From Bacteroidaceae bacterium (GTDB lineage Bacteria; Bacteroidota; Bacteroidia; Bacteroidales; Bacteroidaceae), in contig JAFNXL010000015.1 in assembly GCA_017379075.1 (NCBI GenBank), forward strand, positions 1 through 64,000: a stretch of 64,000 bases of DNA, in the 5' to 3' direction. Both the position numbers and the translations under genes were made by a program. This document shows positions 44,195 through 53,588 of the stretch, piece after piece; the first letter of the stretch is position 1; the number at the start of each line of letters is the position of its first letter. The notes below the pieces were generated by a model. It saw nothing but the letters and a program-made list of their open reading frames with translations. It did not search any database and was not told the origin of the DNA.

Positions 44195-46312
44195 TTATAC
44201 GAGGTCTACGCGGCCTTTGATTTCCTCCAATACAGCCTTGGCGATACCAGAGCTAACGGGAGCATGGTGATCGTAGGTCATTGAAGATGTTGCACGACCA
44301 GAAGTGATGGTACGCAATGCAGTTACATAACCGAACATCTCGGCCAGGGGAACCATTGCCTTAACCAGACGGGCACCAGTACGGGTTGTATCCATACCTT
44401 CAACCTGACCACGACGCTTGTTCAAGTCACCGATAACATCACCCATGTTTTCTTCGGGAGTAACAACCTCCAACTTCATGATGGGCTCCATCAAAACGGG
44501 CTTAGCCTTGGCGCAGCAAGCCTTGTAAGCCATCTGGGCTGCGATTTCAAATGACAACTGGTCAGAGTCTACGGGGTGGAATGAACCATCAACGAGTTCA
44601 ACCTTCAGGCTGTCCATGGGGAAGCCACCGAGAACACCGTTCTTCATAGCGGCATCAAATCCCTTCTGTACGCTGGGGATAAATTCCTTAGGAATGTTAC
44701 CACCGGTAACGCTGTTGATGAACTGCAGGGGAGTTTCGTTGTAATCCTCATCGCGGGGACCTACGTTAACAATAATGTCAGCGAACTTACCGCGACCACC
44801 AGACTGCTTCTTGTAAACCTCACGGTGGTTAACAGTGGCGGTGATAGCTTCCTTATAGTTAACCTGGGGCTTACCCTGGTTACATTCAACCTTGAATTCA
44901 CGCTTCAGACGGTCGATGATAATATCCAAGTGAAGCTCACCCATACCTGAGATAACGGTCTGGCCGCTCTGCTCGTCAGTCTTAACTGTAAAGGTGGGAT
45001 CTTCCTCAGCCAACTTAGCCAAACCGTTAGACAGCTTGTCGAGGTCTTTCTGAGTCTTGGGCTCTACTGCGATACCGATAACGGGATCGGGGAAGTCCAT
45101 AGATTCCAGTACAATGGGTGCATCCTCATCACAGAGGGTATCACCAGTACGGATATCCTTGAAACCTACACCTGCACCGATATCACCAGCTGCGATTTCC
45201 TCTACGGGATTCTGGTGGTTAGAGTGCATCTGGAACAGACGGCTTACACGCTCCTTCTTACCAGAACGGACATTGAATGTATATGAACCGGCAGCAATCT
45301 TACCAGAGTATACACGGAAGAAAGTCAGACGGCCAACATATGGATCGGTTGCAATCTTGAACGCAAGAGCAGAAGTCTTTTCGTCCTCACTGGGCTTACG
45401 CTCCTCATCCTCGCCTGTATCGGGATTTGTACCGATGATATTGGGAGTATCCAGAGGAGAAGGCAAGAACATACAAACATAGTCAAGCAGAGTCTGTACA
45501 CCCTTGTTCTTGAAAGAAGAACCACAGGTCATGGGAACGATATCGAGTGCGAGGGTACCCTTACGGATAGCAGCTACGATTTCTTCTTCAGTCAAGCTGT
45601 CGGGATCCTCGAAGTACTTCTCCATCAGCGTGTCGTCCTGCTCAGCAGCCAGCTCAATCATCTTGCCGCGCCACTCTTCACACTCATCAGCCATGTCTGC
45701 AGGAATATCCTCTACGCTGTATTCTGCACCCATAGTCTCATCGTGCCACAGGATAGCCTTCATCTTAATCAGGTCTACGATACCCTTGAAGTTTTCTTCA
45801 GCACCGATGGGCACTGCCACAACACAGGGAGTAGCGCCCAAGATTTCCTTCATCTGGCGTACAACCTCGAAGAAGTCAGCACCAGAACGGTCCATCTTGT
45901 TTACATAACCGATACGGGGAACATTGTACTTGTCAGCCTGGCGCCATACGGTTTCAGACTGAGGCTCAACACCACCCACAGCACAGTATGTTGCAACTGC
46001 ACCGTCGAGCACACGCAGTGAACGCTCTACCTCAGCGGTAAAGTCAACGTGTCCCGGAGTGTCGATCAGGTTGAACTTGTACTTGTTACCATTCCATGTC
46101 CAGAACGCAGTTGTAGCAGCAGAGGTAATGGTGATACCACGCTCCTGCTCCTGAGCCATCCAGTCCATTGTTGCAGAACCGTCATGGGTTTCACCGATCT
46201 TGTGAGTCTTACCGGTGTAGAAAAGAATACGCTCTGAAGTTGTTGTCTTACCGGCATCGATGTGAGCCATAATACCGATATTACGTGTCAAGAGAAGATC
46301 TTGCTTTGCCAT
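44195..46312 (-). CDS. fusA: Elongation factor G
   Basis: GTPase that drives ribosomal translocation. The 705-residue protein has the P-loop [33 protein letters not shown], and later domains with [16 protein letters not shown] and [14 protein letters not shown]. Normal length. Between rpsG (22 bp upstream) and rpsJ. Confidence 0.97.
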   Translation of the reverse strand: MAKQDLLLTRNIGIMAHIDAGKTTTSERILFYTGKTHKIGETHDGSATMDWMAQEQERGITITSAATTAFWTWNGNKYKFNLIDTPGHVDFTAEVERSLRVLDGAVATYCAVGGVEPQSETVWRQADKYNVPRIGYVNKMDRSGADFFEVVRQMKEILGATPCVVAVPIGAEENFKGIVDLIKMKAILWHDETMGAEYSVEDIPADMADECEEWRGKMIELAAEQDDTLMEKYFEDPDSLTEEEIVAAIRKGTLALDIVPMTCGSSFKNKGVQTLLDYVCMFLPSPLDTPNIIGTNPDTGEDEERKPSEDEKTSALAFKIATDPYVGRLTFFRVYSGKIAAGSYTFNVRSGKKERVSRLFQMHSNHQNPVEEIAAGDIGAGVGFKDIRTGDTLCDEDAPIVLESMDFPDPVIGIAVEPKTQKDLDKLSNGLAKLAEEDPTFTVKTDEQSGQTVISGMGELHLDIIIDRLKREFKVECNQGKPQVNYKEAITATVNHREVYKKQSGGRGKFADIIVNVGPRDEDYNETPLQFINSVTGGNIPKEFIPSVQKGFDAAMKNGVLGGFPMDSLKVELVDGSFHPVDSDQLSFEIAAQMAYKACCAKAKPVLMEPIMKLEVVTPEENMGDVIGDLNKRRGQVEGMDTTRTGARLVKAMVPLAEMFGYVTALRTITSGRATSSMTYDHHAPVSSGIAKAVLEEIKGRVDLV

Positions 46313-46334
46313 TGTTATTTTCGTTTAACAGTGA

Positions 46335-46811
46335 TTAGAAACGGAAATGTGCAAAAGCACGGTTGGCCTCAGCCATACGGTGCATATCCTCCTTACGCTT
46401 GAATGCACCACCCTGCTCGTTGTAAGCATCCATAATCTCAGCAGCCAGTTTGTCTGCCATGGTCTTACCACCGCGCTTGCGAGCATAAAGAATCATGTTC
46501 TTCATTGAAACGCTCTCCTTGCGGTCGGGACGGATTTCTGTGGGAACCTGGAAGGTAGCGCCACCGATACGGCGGCTCTTTACCTCAACCTGAGGAGTGA
46601 TCTTGTCCAGAGCCTCTTTCCAAATCTGAAGTGACTCCTTCTCCTCGTTAGCCATCTTGGTCTTCACAATCTCAAGAGCATTGTAGAAAATTTCGTAAGA
46701 AATGCTCTTCTTACCATCGTACATCAGGTGATTTACGAACTTTGACACCTTCACATCACCGAAAACGGGATCGGGAAGGATAACACGCTTTTTTGGTTTT
46801 GCTTTACGCAT
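46335..46811 (-). CDS. rpsG: Ribosomal protein S7
   Basis: 30S head nucleator near the E site. The 158-residue chain has [48 protein letters not shown] and [12 protein letters not shown]. Complete; 121 bp after rpsL, a gap in which I see no further feature. Confidence 0.97.
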   Translation of the reverse strand: MRKAKPKKRVILPDPVFGDVKVSKFVNHLMYDGKKSISYEIFYNALEIVKTKMANEEKESLQIWKEALDKITPQVEVKSRRIGGATFQVPTEIRPDRKESVSMKNMILYARKRGGKTMADKLAAEIMDAYNEQGGAFKRKEDMHRMAEANRAFAHFRF

Positions 46812-46932
46812 TTTTGTTTTGTTTGATTTTGATTAAAATAGGCTGCAATCTTTGTTCTTCAAGTCTCTCGCCAGAAACTTTACTCAACCTTAAGCATATA
46901 CAACCAAACTTTTGTTTAATTTGTCCTTAGAA

Positions 46933-47316
46933 TTACTTCTTTGCGGCCTTGGGACGCTTGGCACCATACTTACTGCGGCGCTGTGTTCTGTTAGCAACAC
47001 CGGCGGTATCCAAAGTACCACGAACGATGTGGTAGCGAACACCGGGGAGGTCCTTCACACGACCACCACGCACCAATACGATGCTGTGCTCCTGCAAGTT
47101 GTGACCTTCTCCAGGAATGTAGCTGTTCACTTCCTTAGAGTTTGTAAGACGAACACGTGCGACTTTACGCATCGCAGAGTTAGGCTTCTTGGGCGTGGTG
47201 GTGTACACACGAACGCAAACACCACGACGCTGAGGACAGCTGTCCAGCGCAGGGCTCTTGCTCTTGTCCACCATAGCCGTACGGCCTTTGCGAACTAATT
47301 GTTGAATTGTAGGCAT
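46933..47316 (-). CDS. rpsL: Ribosomal protein S12
   Basis: Decoding-centre 30S protein. The 127-residue sequence has [31 protein letters not shown] and [17 protein letters not shown]. The two lysines altered in streptomycin resistance (K43 and K88 in E. coli numbering) are wild type. First gene of the ribosomal block. Confidence 0.97.
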   Translation of the reverse strand: MPTIQQLVRKGRTAMVDKSKSPALDSCPQRRGVCVRVYTTTPKKPNSAMRKVARVRLTNSKEVNSYIPGEGHNLQEHSIVLVRGGRVKDLPGVRYHIVRGTLDTAGVANRTQRRSKYGAKRPKAAKK

Positions 47317-47399
47317 TTGTTTGATTTTTAAATTATTATATTATATTTATATTTTCTATTCCATGAGCAGAGAGGACATAATATGCCCAATCTGGGGTG

Positions 47400-47407
47400 C
47401 AAAGGTA
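47400..47407 (-). promoter_or_regulatory. -7 element upstream of rpsL
   Basis: Minus strand TACCTTTG, 84 bp before rpsL, in an AT-rich stretch. No TTTG at the expected -33 place. The rest of 47317-47567 is AT-rich with no other clear feature. Confidence 0.55.
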
Positions 47408-47567
47408 CGATTTTTTTCTATAATAATGTATATTTCAAGCTGTTCAATTTCAAGAAAAATAATGTTTTTAGCAATATTTAACATTATTTAACATAAGCCT
47501 GTGTTTTTCTTATCCTTCAAGGGTGTTCTTCACAATCAAACACACATCTTCAAACTAATGAGTTAGC

Positions 47568-47987
47568 TTAAGGGAACATTTGTCTTAACGAACGTCTAAA
47601 TCGTTCAATATCAACTTTAAGCAAATTAAACTCATATCTGTTAGAATCCATAAAAGCGACGATCTCCTGCGAGTATTCTTCGGCCATAAAGGAAGAATCC
47701 GCCTGAGCCGGAACGGTCAGTCTGGCACATGCCGAATCCAACAATGCCACCACACCCGCACTGTCATGCGCAGCCAAACAAAAAGACACATCAGCCAGCA
47801 CAGAATCTGAAAAAGACGGGATTTCCGGTTCAAGAAAGGCTACCGTATCCACCAAAAGAGAAAAAGAATCGGCCTGCTCATCATCCGAACCGCCACCATT
47901 CCCCGGTGCCCACATACAAGTGCACAACAAGAGGGAATGGGCTGCAATTACGAAAGCGCAGAGGGATCGTCTTATCTTTGGAGCCAT
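47568..47987 (-). CDS. Small lipoprotein of unknown function
   Basis: A 139-residue protein with a basic N-terminus, hydrophobic core and cysteine-containing processing region (AAHSLLLCTCMW), so a likely lipoprotein or secreted protein. The mature part is Asp/Ser-rich, then helical with a basic end (RFRRSLRQMF). No family recognised. It has a good promoter at 48048-48018 and stands alone upstream of rpsL on the same strand. Confidence 0.7.
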   Translation of the reverse strand: MAPKIRRSLCAFVIAAHSLLLCTCMWAPGNGGGSDDEQADSFSLLVDTVAFLEPEIPSFSDSVLADVSFCLAAHDSAGVVALLDSACARLTVPAQADSSFMAEEYSQEIVAFMDSNRYEFNLLKVDIERFRRSLRQMFP

Positions 47988-48017
47988 TTTCTATAGAATG
48001 TCTGTTTGTAGCAAGTG

Positions 48018-48048
48018 CAAAGATACAAATAAAAAACATATATGCAAA
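48018..48048 (-). promoter_or_regulatory. Promoter of the small lipoprotein gene
   Basis: Minus strand TTTG (48048-48045), 19 bp, TATCTTTG (48025-48018), 31 bp before the ATG. Confidence 0.75.
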
Positions 48049-48088
48049 CACTCCGCACCACATATTTGACACTTCAATACAGAAAAAC

Positions 48089-48167
48089 GCAATGCGTTGC
48101 AATGGCCTATGCAATGCATTGACTATGCTCACGCACCGCATTGTCTTTGTCTACGCACCGCATTGCG
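48089..48167. repeat. Four-copy 22-bp-period array of GCAATGCATTG-like motifs
   Basis: GCAATGCGTTG (48089), GCAATGCATTG (48111), GCACCGCATTG (48133) and GCACCGCATTG (48155), each 22 bp apart; the first two are near-palindromes. Same core and spacing as the array at 12229-12308. It lies upstream of the lipoprotein promoter and downstream of the large secreted-protein gene. Confidence 0.85.
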
Positions 48168-48211
48168 TCTTTTATTTTAGTATGAGGTATGGGCAGGATG
48201 ACATTTGTGGC

Positions 48212-48249
48212 TCACAACTCATCACTCACAACTCATTACTCATTGCTCA
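48212..48249. repeat. Heptamer repeat at the end of the large secreted-protein gene
   Basis: TCACAAC, TCATCAC, TCACAAC, TCATTAC, TCATTGC and TCA in strict 7-bp register; the last unit supplies the stop codon of the gene on the minus strand. Confidence 0.85.
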
Positions 48250-51174
48250 ATCCCCCCACAACAATGTTCCGTCCGCAGCCTGTCCTGCGGCATCCACGCT
48301 GATTTGTGTCGTGCGCGCGTTATTATATAAGGTAATGGTGGCCTTTCCGTCCTGGTCCAACATTACGTTAGGATTCCAGTAGAGCGTGCGACGGTAGTCC
48401 TTCACGCTGTCCGGAGGTGTCTGTTTGCTGTAGTCGGGACTGTAGCATTCGGCGGGATAGGCAAAGCCTGGGAGAATATACCGGCGGTCACGATAGATTA
48501 CACGATGTTCCTCGTTGGGATGAGGAAACTTGGCCAAATACGTTTCCGGTAAATTGGAACCCTTGTATCGGTTACTACCTTCAAGACGCGGACAATAATC
48601 TGTATATATGCCATATTTGTCTATGGCGAAGTCCTCTCTGTCATTCTCTGCATCCTTCATATATGATAGATATGTAAGGTCACGCCCTAAATTCAAGTTT
48701 TTCCGGAAATAAACCCTCAGGTTTTTGGGAAAATATGCAGAATCTTCAGAAACTGCAACCCCTTCCTGTTCTTTAGACACACGGTCATAGCCATATAATT
48801 CATAAAGCCTTTCTGCGGTTTGACCATTATCCGCATTGGGTGCGCAGTACGGAGCATCAAGCCCATAGTCACCCACAAAAACTCTTGCAACTGGAGCAAA
48901 CATCATACCGGAGTCGTAATGTTTGTTTTTTGCCTCATAAGCATCTATCAGAAGCGCCGGTTGGGATTCGTTGAACTTTCTCATTCCCCTTAAACGTGAC
49001 CCTTGTACGTTCACTTCTTCCATTTGGGTGACACCATCGTCTGTTTCTACCCACTTGACACCTTCACTTTTTCCTTTTGCGGAAAACGTCTCCTGATAGA
49101 AGTTGTATTTCTGTATAAAGTTGGGGTATGGGAATGCGACTCTTACAAAATAATCAGCGGTCAACACCCTAAACTTACTCTTTTGGTTCTCGGGCGTGTC
49201 CGACTCATTTGACAACATCTGCACCCAAGTATAGCGTTCTCCTTCTTTCCATTTAGTGGTATCAGCAGCTGAAAGGAAGAACACACTTTGGCCATAGAAG
49301 CGAGGCAACTGGATACGGAACAGCCCTTGCTTGGTTACCGTCTCTCCTACAATTGCTTTCTCTTCCTGCGGATGTACGAGTTCAGCATGTACCTTTACCT
49401 CGCGTTTCAGATTGGTTTTCGATGCATATTCATGTTTATATGACTGCCATGCCTGCACGTCCGCTTTCACTTCGCGAGAATCAAATTCGACATCTTCGGC
49501 CAATGTCCCTTTATCGGGTTTTATTGATTCTGTTTGTTTAACCGATTCGCCTGCCTTCTTCTCGGATGAGCCAGAAGCCATTTCCGTTTTTTCCTGTTCC
49601 TCTTTCTCTTTTTCATTATCCCGATTCAGTTCATTCACCAACTGCTCCATGTCAAAGTCATATACAGAACCCATGATGATGGGGGCTTTCTCGGCCGGCT
49701 GTGTCAGTTCCCAATTTCCCTTTACCGCCATGTTCTGCCACTCGAATCTGCGCCATCCTTGGGTCATCATCAGCAGGTCAAGTGCCTGCCGGTGCTGCTC
49801 GTCATCCTTCTCGAAGTACCAACCCGGTTCGGGGATGAAGCCTTTTATCTCGCTTGCCAGCAGCATCTCGGTCATGATGTTGCCGTTGTCATGCAGATAG
49901 TCCATCTGATATCCGTCACGCACCGCCACGGATATGGGAGTTCCCGCAGCCGGCGATTCAATCGCCAGACTTATCTTCTCATACGGTTTGTACTCTTCCT
50001 TCTCCGTCTTCATGGAAAGAACGGGCTTGTCCATGCCCCCGCCTCTGACAAAGAACAGACGGTCGGCAAGGATGCCGCCCTGCGTGTCGAACACGGTCAC
50101 CTGGTTCACACCGGGCTTAAGCTCTTGTGTGCCAAACACAAAGTTATTCTCCCTTTCCTTCATTGGGTGGAAGTGGCATAGATTGCCTTCGTGCATGACG
50201 GTCATGCCCACACTATCGGGATGCAGACCGGCAGAAAGCGCCACCTTCACGTTCCACTTGTCCGCCTCTTCCGACACCGTCAGCACCGCACCTTCCTTGC
50301 GCGGCTGGGGCAGTTTGGCCTTTACGCTCTGCCCGTCCTTGGACTGGAAGACGGCTTCCGCCTCTTCACCTTCCTTTACGGTTATGGTGAACACTCCCCT
50401 TCCCCTGTGAATAACAGGGACGGACTGGCCTGCCACTTGCAGGTTGCCCTCCAGCCACTCGCCGTCGTTCCATGTGGCCTCATACGCCACACGGCAGGGA
50501 ACGCCCGCCACAAGGTTGCCGCCCTCTGGAAAGAGTGTCAATGTTTGCGTGCGCGGGTCAATGTTCTCCTCGTCCTTAAACTTGCGGCGCATGATGCGCG
50601 AGGTCATGAAGCGTTCGGGGCTCTCGGGGTCTTCGGGACGGTCATATACGGGGAACACTCGGCTGTACAGCTTGTGGTAGTCGCGGTAATATTCCTTCTC
50701 CAGGGCTTTGGTCAGGAACCATTCGCCCGCCAGACGGCTGTGTTTGTGTTCAAACACGCCCCAGTTGAGCTGCCATCGGGTATAGGCTCTCAGTTCATAA
50801 AAGCCGCTGTACATGACAGGCTGGTTCAGGGCGAAGAATCCGTCGCCCCTTCCCTTGCTCATCTCAATGAGCTTGCGCTCCACCATGTATCCCTCGTGGT
50901 TATAGAGTTCCACATAGAGCACACCGCTCATCTGCGAGGGCTGTCCGGTATTGGTCTGCCGTGTGTAGGCCGAGAACCAGATGGTGTCGCCCTGAAAGTA
51001 ACAGGTGTTGTCCATGTGTATGAAGACTTTCTCCTGCGGAATGCGCTGGCCAAAGGCTTGCAGGCGTTCAATATACGCTGCAAACGGTGTATCCTTGTAT
51101 TCGTTATTTTGCGCAAGGATATTGATACCAAAAGGCATCAGCAACATAATTAAGGTGAAGAGTTGCTTTCTCAT
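48247..51174 (-). CDS. Large secreted macroglobulin-like (MG2) protein
   Basis: A 975-residue exported protein. I start at 51174 (MRKQLFTLIMLLMPFGINIL, cleaved after AQ); the frame is open 33 bp further. After the signal come IPQEKVFIHMDNTCYFQGDTIWFSAY and GVLYVELYNHEGYMVER, a pattern like the MG2 domain of bacterial macroglobulin-type proteins, then repeated beta-sandwich stretches, a charged Glu/Lys segment near 525-570, and MEEVNVQGSRLRGM, which recalls a TonB-plug-like strand. Probably periplasmic or outer-membrane attached. Function is unknown; no thioester motif is seen. Confidence 0.75.
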   Translation of the reverse strand: MRKQLFTLIMLLMPFGINILAQNNEYKDTPFAAYIERLQAFGQRIPQEKVFIHMDNTCYFQGDTIWFSAYTRQTNTGQPSQMSGVLYVELYNHEGYMVERKLIEMSKGRGDGFFALNQPVMYSGFYELRAYTRWQLNWGVFEHKHSRLAGEWFLTKALEKEYYRDYHKLYSRVFPVYDRPEDPESPERFMTSRIMRRKFKDEENIDPRTQTLTLFPEGGNLVAGVPCRVAYEATWNDGEWLEGNLQVAGQSVPVIHRGRGVFTITVKEGEEAEAVFQSKDGQSVKAKLPQPRKEGAVLTVSEEADKWNVKVALSAGLHPDSVGMTVMHEGNLCHFHPMKERENNFVFGTQELKPGVNQVTVFDTQGGILADRLFFVRGGGMDKPVLSMKTEKEEYKPYEKISLAIESPAAGTPISVAVRDGYQMDYLHDNGNIMTEMLLASEIKGFIPEPGWYFEKDDEQHRQALDLLMMTQGWRRFEWQNMAVKGNWELTQPAEKAPIIMGSVYDFDMEQLVNELNRDNEKEKEEQEKTEMASGSSEKKAGESVKQTESIKPDKGTLAEDVEFDSREVKADVQAWQSYKHEYASKTNLKREVKVHAELVHPQEEKAIVGETVTKQGLFRIQLPRFYGQSVFFLSAADTTKWKEGERYTWVQMLSNESDTPENQKSKFRVLTADYFVRVAFPYPNFIQKYNFYQETFSAKGKSEGVKWVETDDGVTQMEEVNVQGSRLRGMRKFNESQPALLIDAYEAKNKHYDSGMMFAPVARVFVGDYGLDAPYCAPNADNGQTAERLYELYGYDRVSKEQEGVAVSEDSAYFPKNLRVYFRKNLNLGRDLTYLSYMKDAENDREDFAIDKYGIYTDYCPRLEGSNRYKGSNLPETYLAKFPHPNEEHRVIYRDRRYILPGFAYPAECYSPDYSKQTPPDSVKDYRRTLYWNPNVMLDQDGKATITLYNNARTTQISVDAAGQAADGTLLWGD

Positions 51175-51204
51175 GTTTTTGTACTTTATAATGGTTAGTA
51201 GATA

Positions 51205-51212
51205 CAAAAATA
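51205..51212 (-). promoter_or_regulatory. Possible -7 element for the large secreted-protein gene
   Basis: Minus strand TATTTTTG, 30 bp before the ATG; no -33 partner recognised. Confidence 0.4.
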
Positions 51213-51300
51213 ACGATTTCTCTCGGAACGGCCTAATGATAAGGCTACTTTTTAATTATCTGATGGCATATTCGTTGATTTTTAGACTGTAGATATAGTT

Positions 51301-51415
51301 ATGAGTTGTGAGTAATGAGTTTTGAGTTTGATAAGAGCACCAGACATGCTCTCCGGACGCTGCACGCAGACGTCCCTACCTCTCACTACTCATCGCTTAC
51401 AGTTCACAGTCCTAA
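51301..51415. repeat. Facing heptamer tracts around two short hairpins
   Basis: Left tract ATGAGTT, GTGAGTA, ATGAGTT, TTGAGTT (51301-51328); right tract TCTCACT, ACTCATC, GCTTACA, GTTCACA (51381-51408), roughly the inverted composition. Between them lie hairpins GAGCA/TGCTC (51335-51351) and GGACG/CGTCC (51355-51375, also CTG/CAG inside). This is the main content of the 379-bp gene-free stretch 51175-51553. Confidence 0.65.
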
Positions 51416-51540
51416 AACCTATCCTTATGTTCTTCTGTCCAAAAATAAAAATATTTTACCTTTATTGGCTTTTGGATGGAAAATTAGTCATAACCTTAAC
51501 AGAATTGTGGACAAACTCCCTATTTCTGTGAAAATTTGTA

Positions 51541-51548
51541 TAACTTTG
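51541..51548 (+). promoter_or_regulatory. -7 element directly before the fRMsr gene
   Basis: TAACTTTG ends 5 bp before the ATG at 51554, so the transcript would start at or next to the start codon. No -33 TTTG at the usual distance. Confidence 0.55.
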
Positions 51549-51553
51549 CACGC

Positions 51554-52003
51554 ATGAGCAAAAGTATAGCATACGAAGAACTGCTGAATGAAGTCAAGTC
51601 CTTCATTCAGGATGAAAATGACAAGATTGCGTGCATGGCCAACGTGGCCGCACTTATCCATGAACGTCTCGGTTTCTGGTGGACCGGTTTCTACCGGGTG
51701 ATTGGAGAGGAGCTGGTACTGGGTCCGTTCCAAGGACCGGTGGCCTGTACCCGAATCCGCAAAGGACGTGGCGTATGCGGCACCAGTTGGAACGAAGCCC
51801 GCACAGTAATAGTGCCCAACGTACATGAGTTTCCCGGACATATTGCTTGTAGCAGTCTGTCCAACAGCGAAATCGTTGTCCCAATATTCGACGAATGCGG
51901 CAACGTAACCGGCGTCCTGGACATAGACAGCCGCGACTTCGACACCTTTGACGAGACAGACGCGGAATGGCTTGAAAAAATATGCCGCTTGATCAGAATC
52001 TGA
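51554..52003 (+). CDS. msrC: Free methionine-R-sulfoxide reductase (GAF domain)
   Basis: Reduces free methionine-(R)-sulfoxide. The 149-residue GAF protein has the three family cysteines Cys65, Cys75 and Cys99 (GPVACTRIRKGRGVCGTSW and GHIACSS), LGPFQGP and VLDIDSRDFDTFD. I start at ATG 51554 (MSKSIAYEE), the family start; an upstream in-frame ATG at 51536 would lie before the promoter motif. It is followed by proC after 20 bp. Confidence 0.9.
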   Translation: MSKSIAYEELLNEVKSFIQDENDKIACMANVAALIHERLGFWWTGFYRVIGEELVLGPFQGPVACTRIRKGRGVCGTSWNEARTVIVPNVHEFPGHIACSSLSNSEIVVPIFDECGNVTGVLDIDSRDFDTFDETDAEWLEKICRLIRI

Positions 52004-52023
52004 AACCACAACTGCAAGATACA

Positions 52024-52821
52024 ATGAAAATAGCCATTATAGGAGCCGGCAACATGGGCGGAGCCATAGCCCGCGGATTGGCCAAGGGTTCCATTGTCCG
52101 CAACGAAGACATCTCTGTGAGCAACCCAAGCCGTCCGAAACTTGACGCACTGGAACAAGCGTTTCCCCACATACGGACAACCCAGGACAATCGCGAATGT
52201 GTGAAAGGTGCAGACCTGGTCATCCTGGCGGTGAAGCCATGGAAGGTTGAGGAAGTCATCCTCGAAATCCGTGATGTGTTGGACTACAGTAAAGTGGCAG
52301 TAGCCAGCATGGCAGCAGGCATGGGCACAGAAGCTGTAAGCCGATGCCTTGAGCGCAATGACGGCAGCACTCTCCCACCCGTCTACTACATTATCCCCAA
52401 TACCGCCATTGCCGTGCAGCAAAGCATGACCTTCATTTCCGGTGCGCGCACAAACAACGCGATGGACAATGCCCTTTTGGACATCTTCAACGAACTTGGC
52501 TGTGCCATGATGATTGAAGAGCGGCAGATGAATGCCGGCATGGCACTGGCAAGCTGTGGCATAGCCTACGCCATGCGCTACATCAGGGCAGCCACAGAAG
52601 GGGGCGTAGAGTTGGGCATGTATGCCCACGAAGCCCAACAAATTGTGGCACAAACGCTGAAAGGAGCCGTAAGCCTGCTCGAAGCGAACCACTCGCATCC
52701 CGAAGCGGAGATAGACAAAGTGACCACACCAGGAGGCATCACCATAAAAGGTCTGAACGCCATGGAACGAAACGGCTTCAGCAACAGTGTGATTGAAGGC
52801 TTGAAGGCCTCAAAGAAATGA
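52024..52821 (+). CDS. proC: Pyrroline-5-carboxylate reductase
   Basis: Last step of proline synthesis. The 265-residue protein starts at ATG 52024 (MKIAIIGAGNMGGAIARGLA, Rossmann motif) and ends with VTTPGGITIKGLNAMERNGFSN, the conserved dimer/active-site block. The open frame extends upstream over the end of msrC, which I discard. Likely co-transcribed with msrC. Confidence 0.95.
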   Translation: MKIAIIGAGNMGGAIARGLAKGSIVRNEDISVSNPSRPKLDALEQAFPHIRTTQDNRECVKGADLVILAVKPWKVEEVILEIRDVLDYSKVAVASMAAGMGTEAVSRCLERNDGSTLPPVYYIIPNTAIAVQQSMTFISGARTNNAMDNALLDIFNELGCAMMIEERQMNAGMALASCGIAYAMRYIRAATEGGVELGMYAHEAQQIVAQTLKGAVSLLEANHSHPEAEIDKVTTPGGITIKGLNAMERNGFSNSVIEGLKASKK

Positions 52822-52874
52822 AATAGAGAAACGGATATATAATACAAGGTTATACAACATAAAGCAAAAGCACA

Positions 52875-53585
52875 ATGACATTCGCAATCATTTCCGCTGG
52901 AGAAGGCTCACGACTCTCGCAAGAGGGAGTGGCACTGCCCAAACCGCTTGTCCGCCTGAACGGCACAGCCATGATTGACCGCCTGATACAGATTTTCACA
53001 CGCAACGGCGCAGACAAGATCGTTGTCATCATCAACAACGAAACGCCTCAGACAAAGGCGCATCTGCAGAAGCTGCAGGAAGAGTGGCCCGTTCCGGTTG
53101 AACTGGTCGTTAAGACCACACCCAGCTCCATGCACAGTTTTTACGAACTGAGCCAGTTCCTTACCGATGACAAATTCTGCCTGACCACCGTGGACACCAT
53201 CTTCCGCGAAGAGGAGTTTTCCCGTTTCATCACCTTCTTCAAGGAATCAGATGCCGACGGCTGCATGGCCGTTACAGACTATATCGACGACGAGAAGCCC
53301 CTGTACATTTCCACCGATGAAAAATTGGACATCACCGGATTCCATGACACCATGACACCGGAATGCAAATACATCTCGGGCGGCATCTACTGTCTCACCC
53401 CGCCAGCCATACAGACGCTGGAGCGCTGCATGGCCACAGGCATGTCCAGAATGAGGAACTTCCAACGGCAACTGGTCGCAGACGGATTGCATCTGAAAGC
53501 ATATCCCTTCCACAAGATTGTGGACGTGGACCATGCGGAAGACATAAAGAAAGCCGAGGCGTTCTTGAACGGAATAGATTCGTAA
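52875..53585 (+). CDS. Nucleotidyltransferase (headgroup-activating, NTP_transferase)
   Basis: A 236-residue single-domain nucleotidyltransferase: FAIISAGEGSRLSQEGVALPKPLVRLNG (nucleotide binding and substrate lysine), FCLTTVDTIF (metal aspartate) and a C-terminal DVDHAEDIKKAEAFL. It resembles enzymes that activate sugar or cyclitol phosphates. Followed 3 bp later by an ATP-grasp gene and then a CDP-alcohol phosphotransferase, so a CDP-activated headgroup is likely. An inositol-1-phosphate substrate, by analogy with inositol-lipid loci, is inference. Confidence 0.85.
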   Translation: MTFAIISAGEGSRLSQEGVALPKPLVRLNGTAMIDRLIQIFTRNGADKIVVIINNETPQTKAHLQKLQEEWPVPVELVVKTTPSSMHSFYELSQFLTDDKFCLTTVDTIFREEEFSRFITFFKESDADGCMAVTDYIDDEKPLYISTDEKLDITGFHDTMTPECKYISGGIYCLTPPAIQTLERCMATGMSRMRNFQRQLVADGLHLKAYPFHKIVDVDHAEDIKKAEAFLNGIDS

Positions 53586-53588
53586 AGG

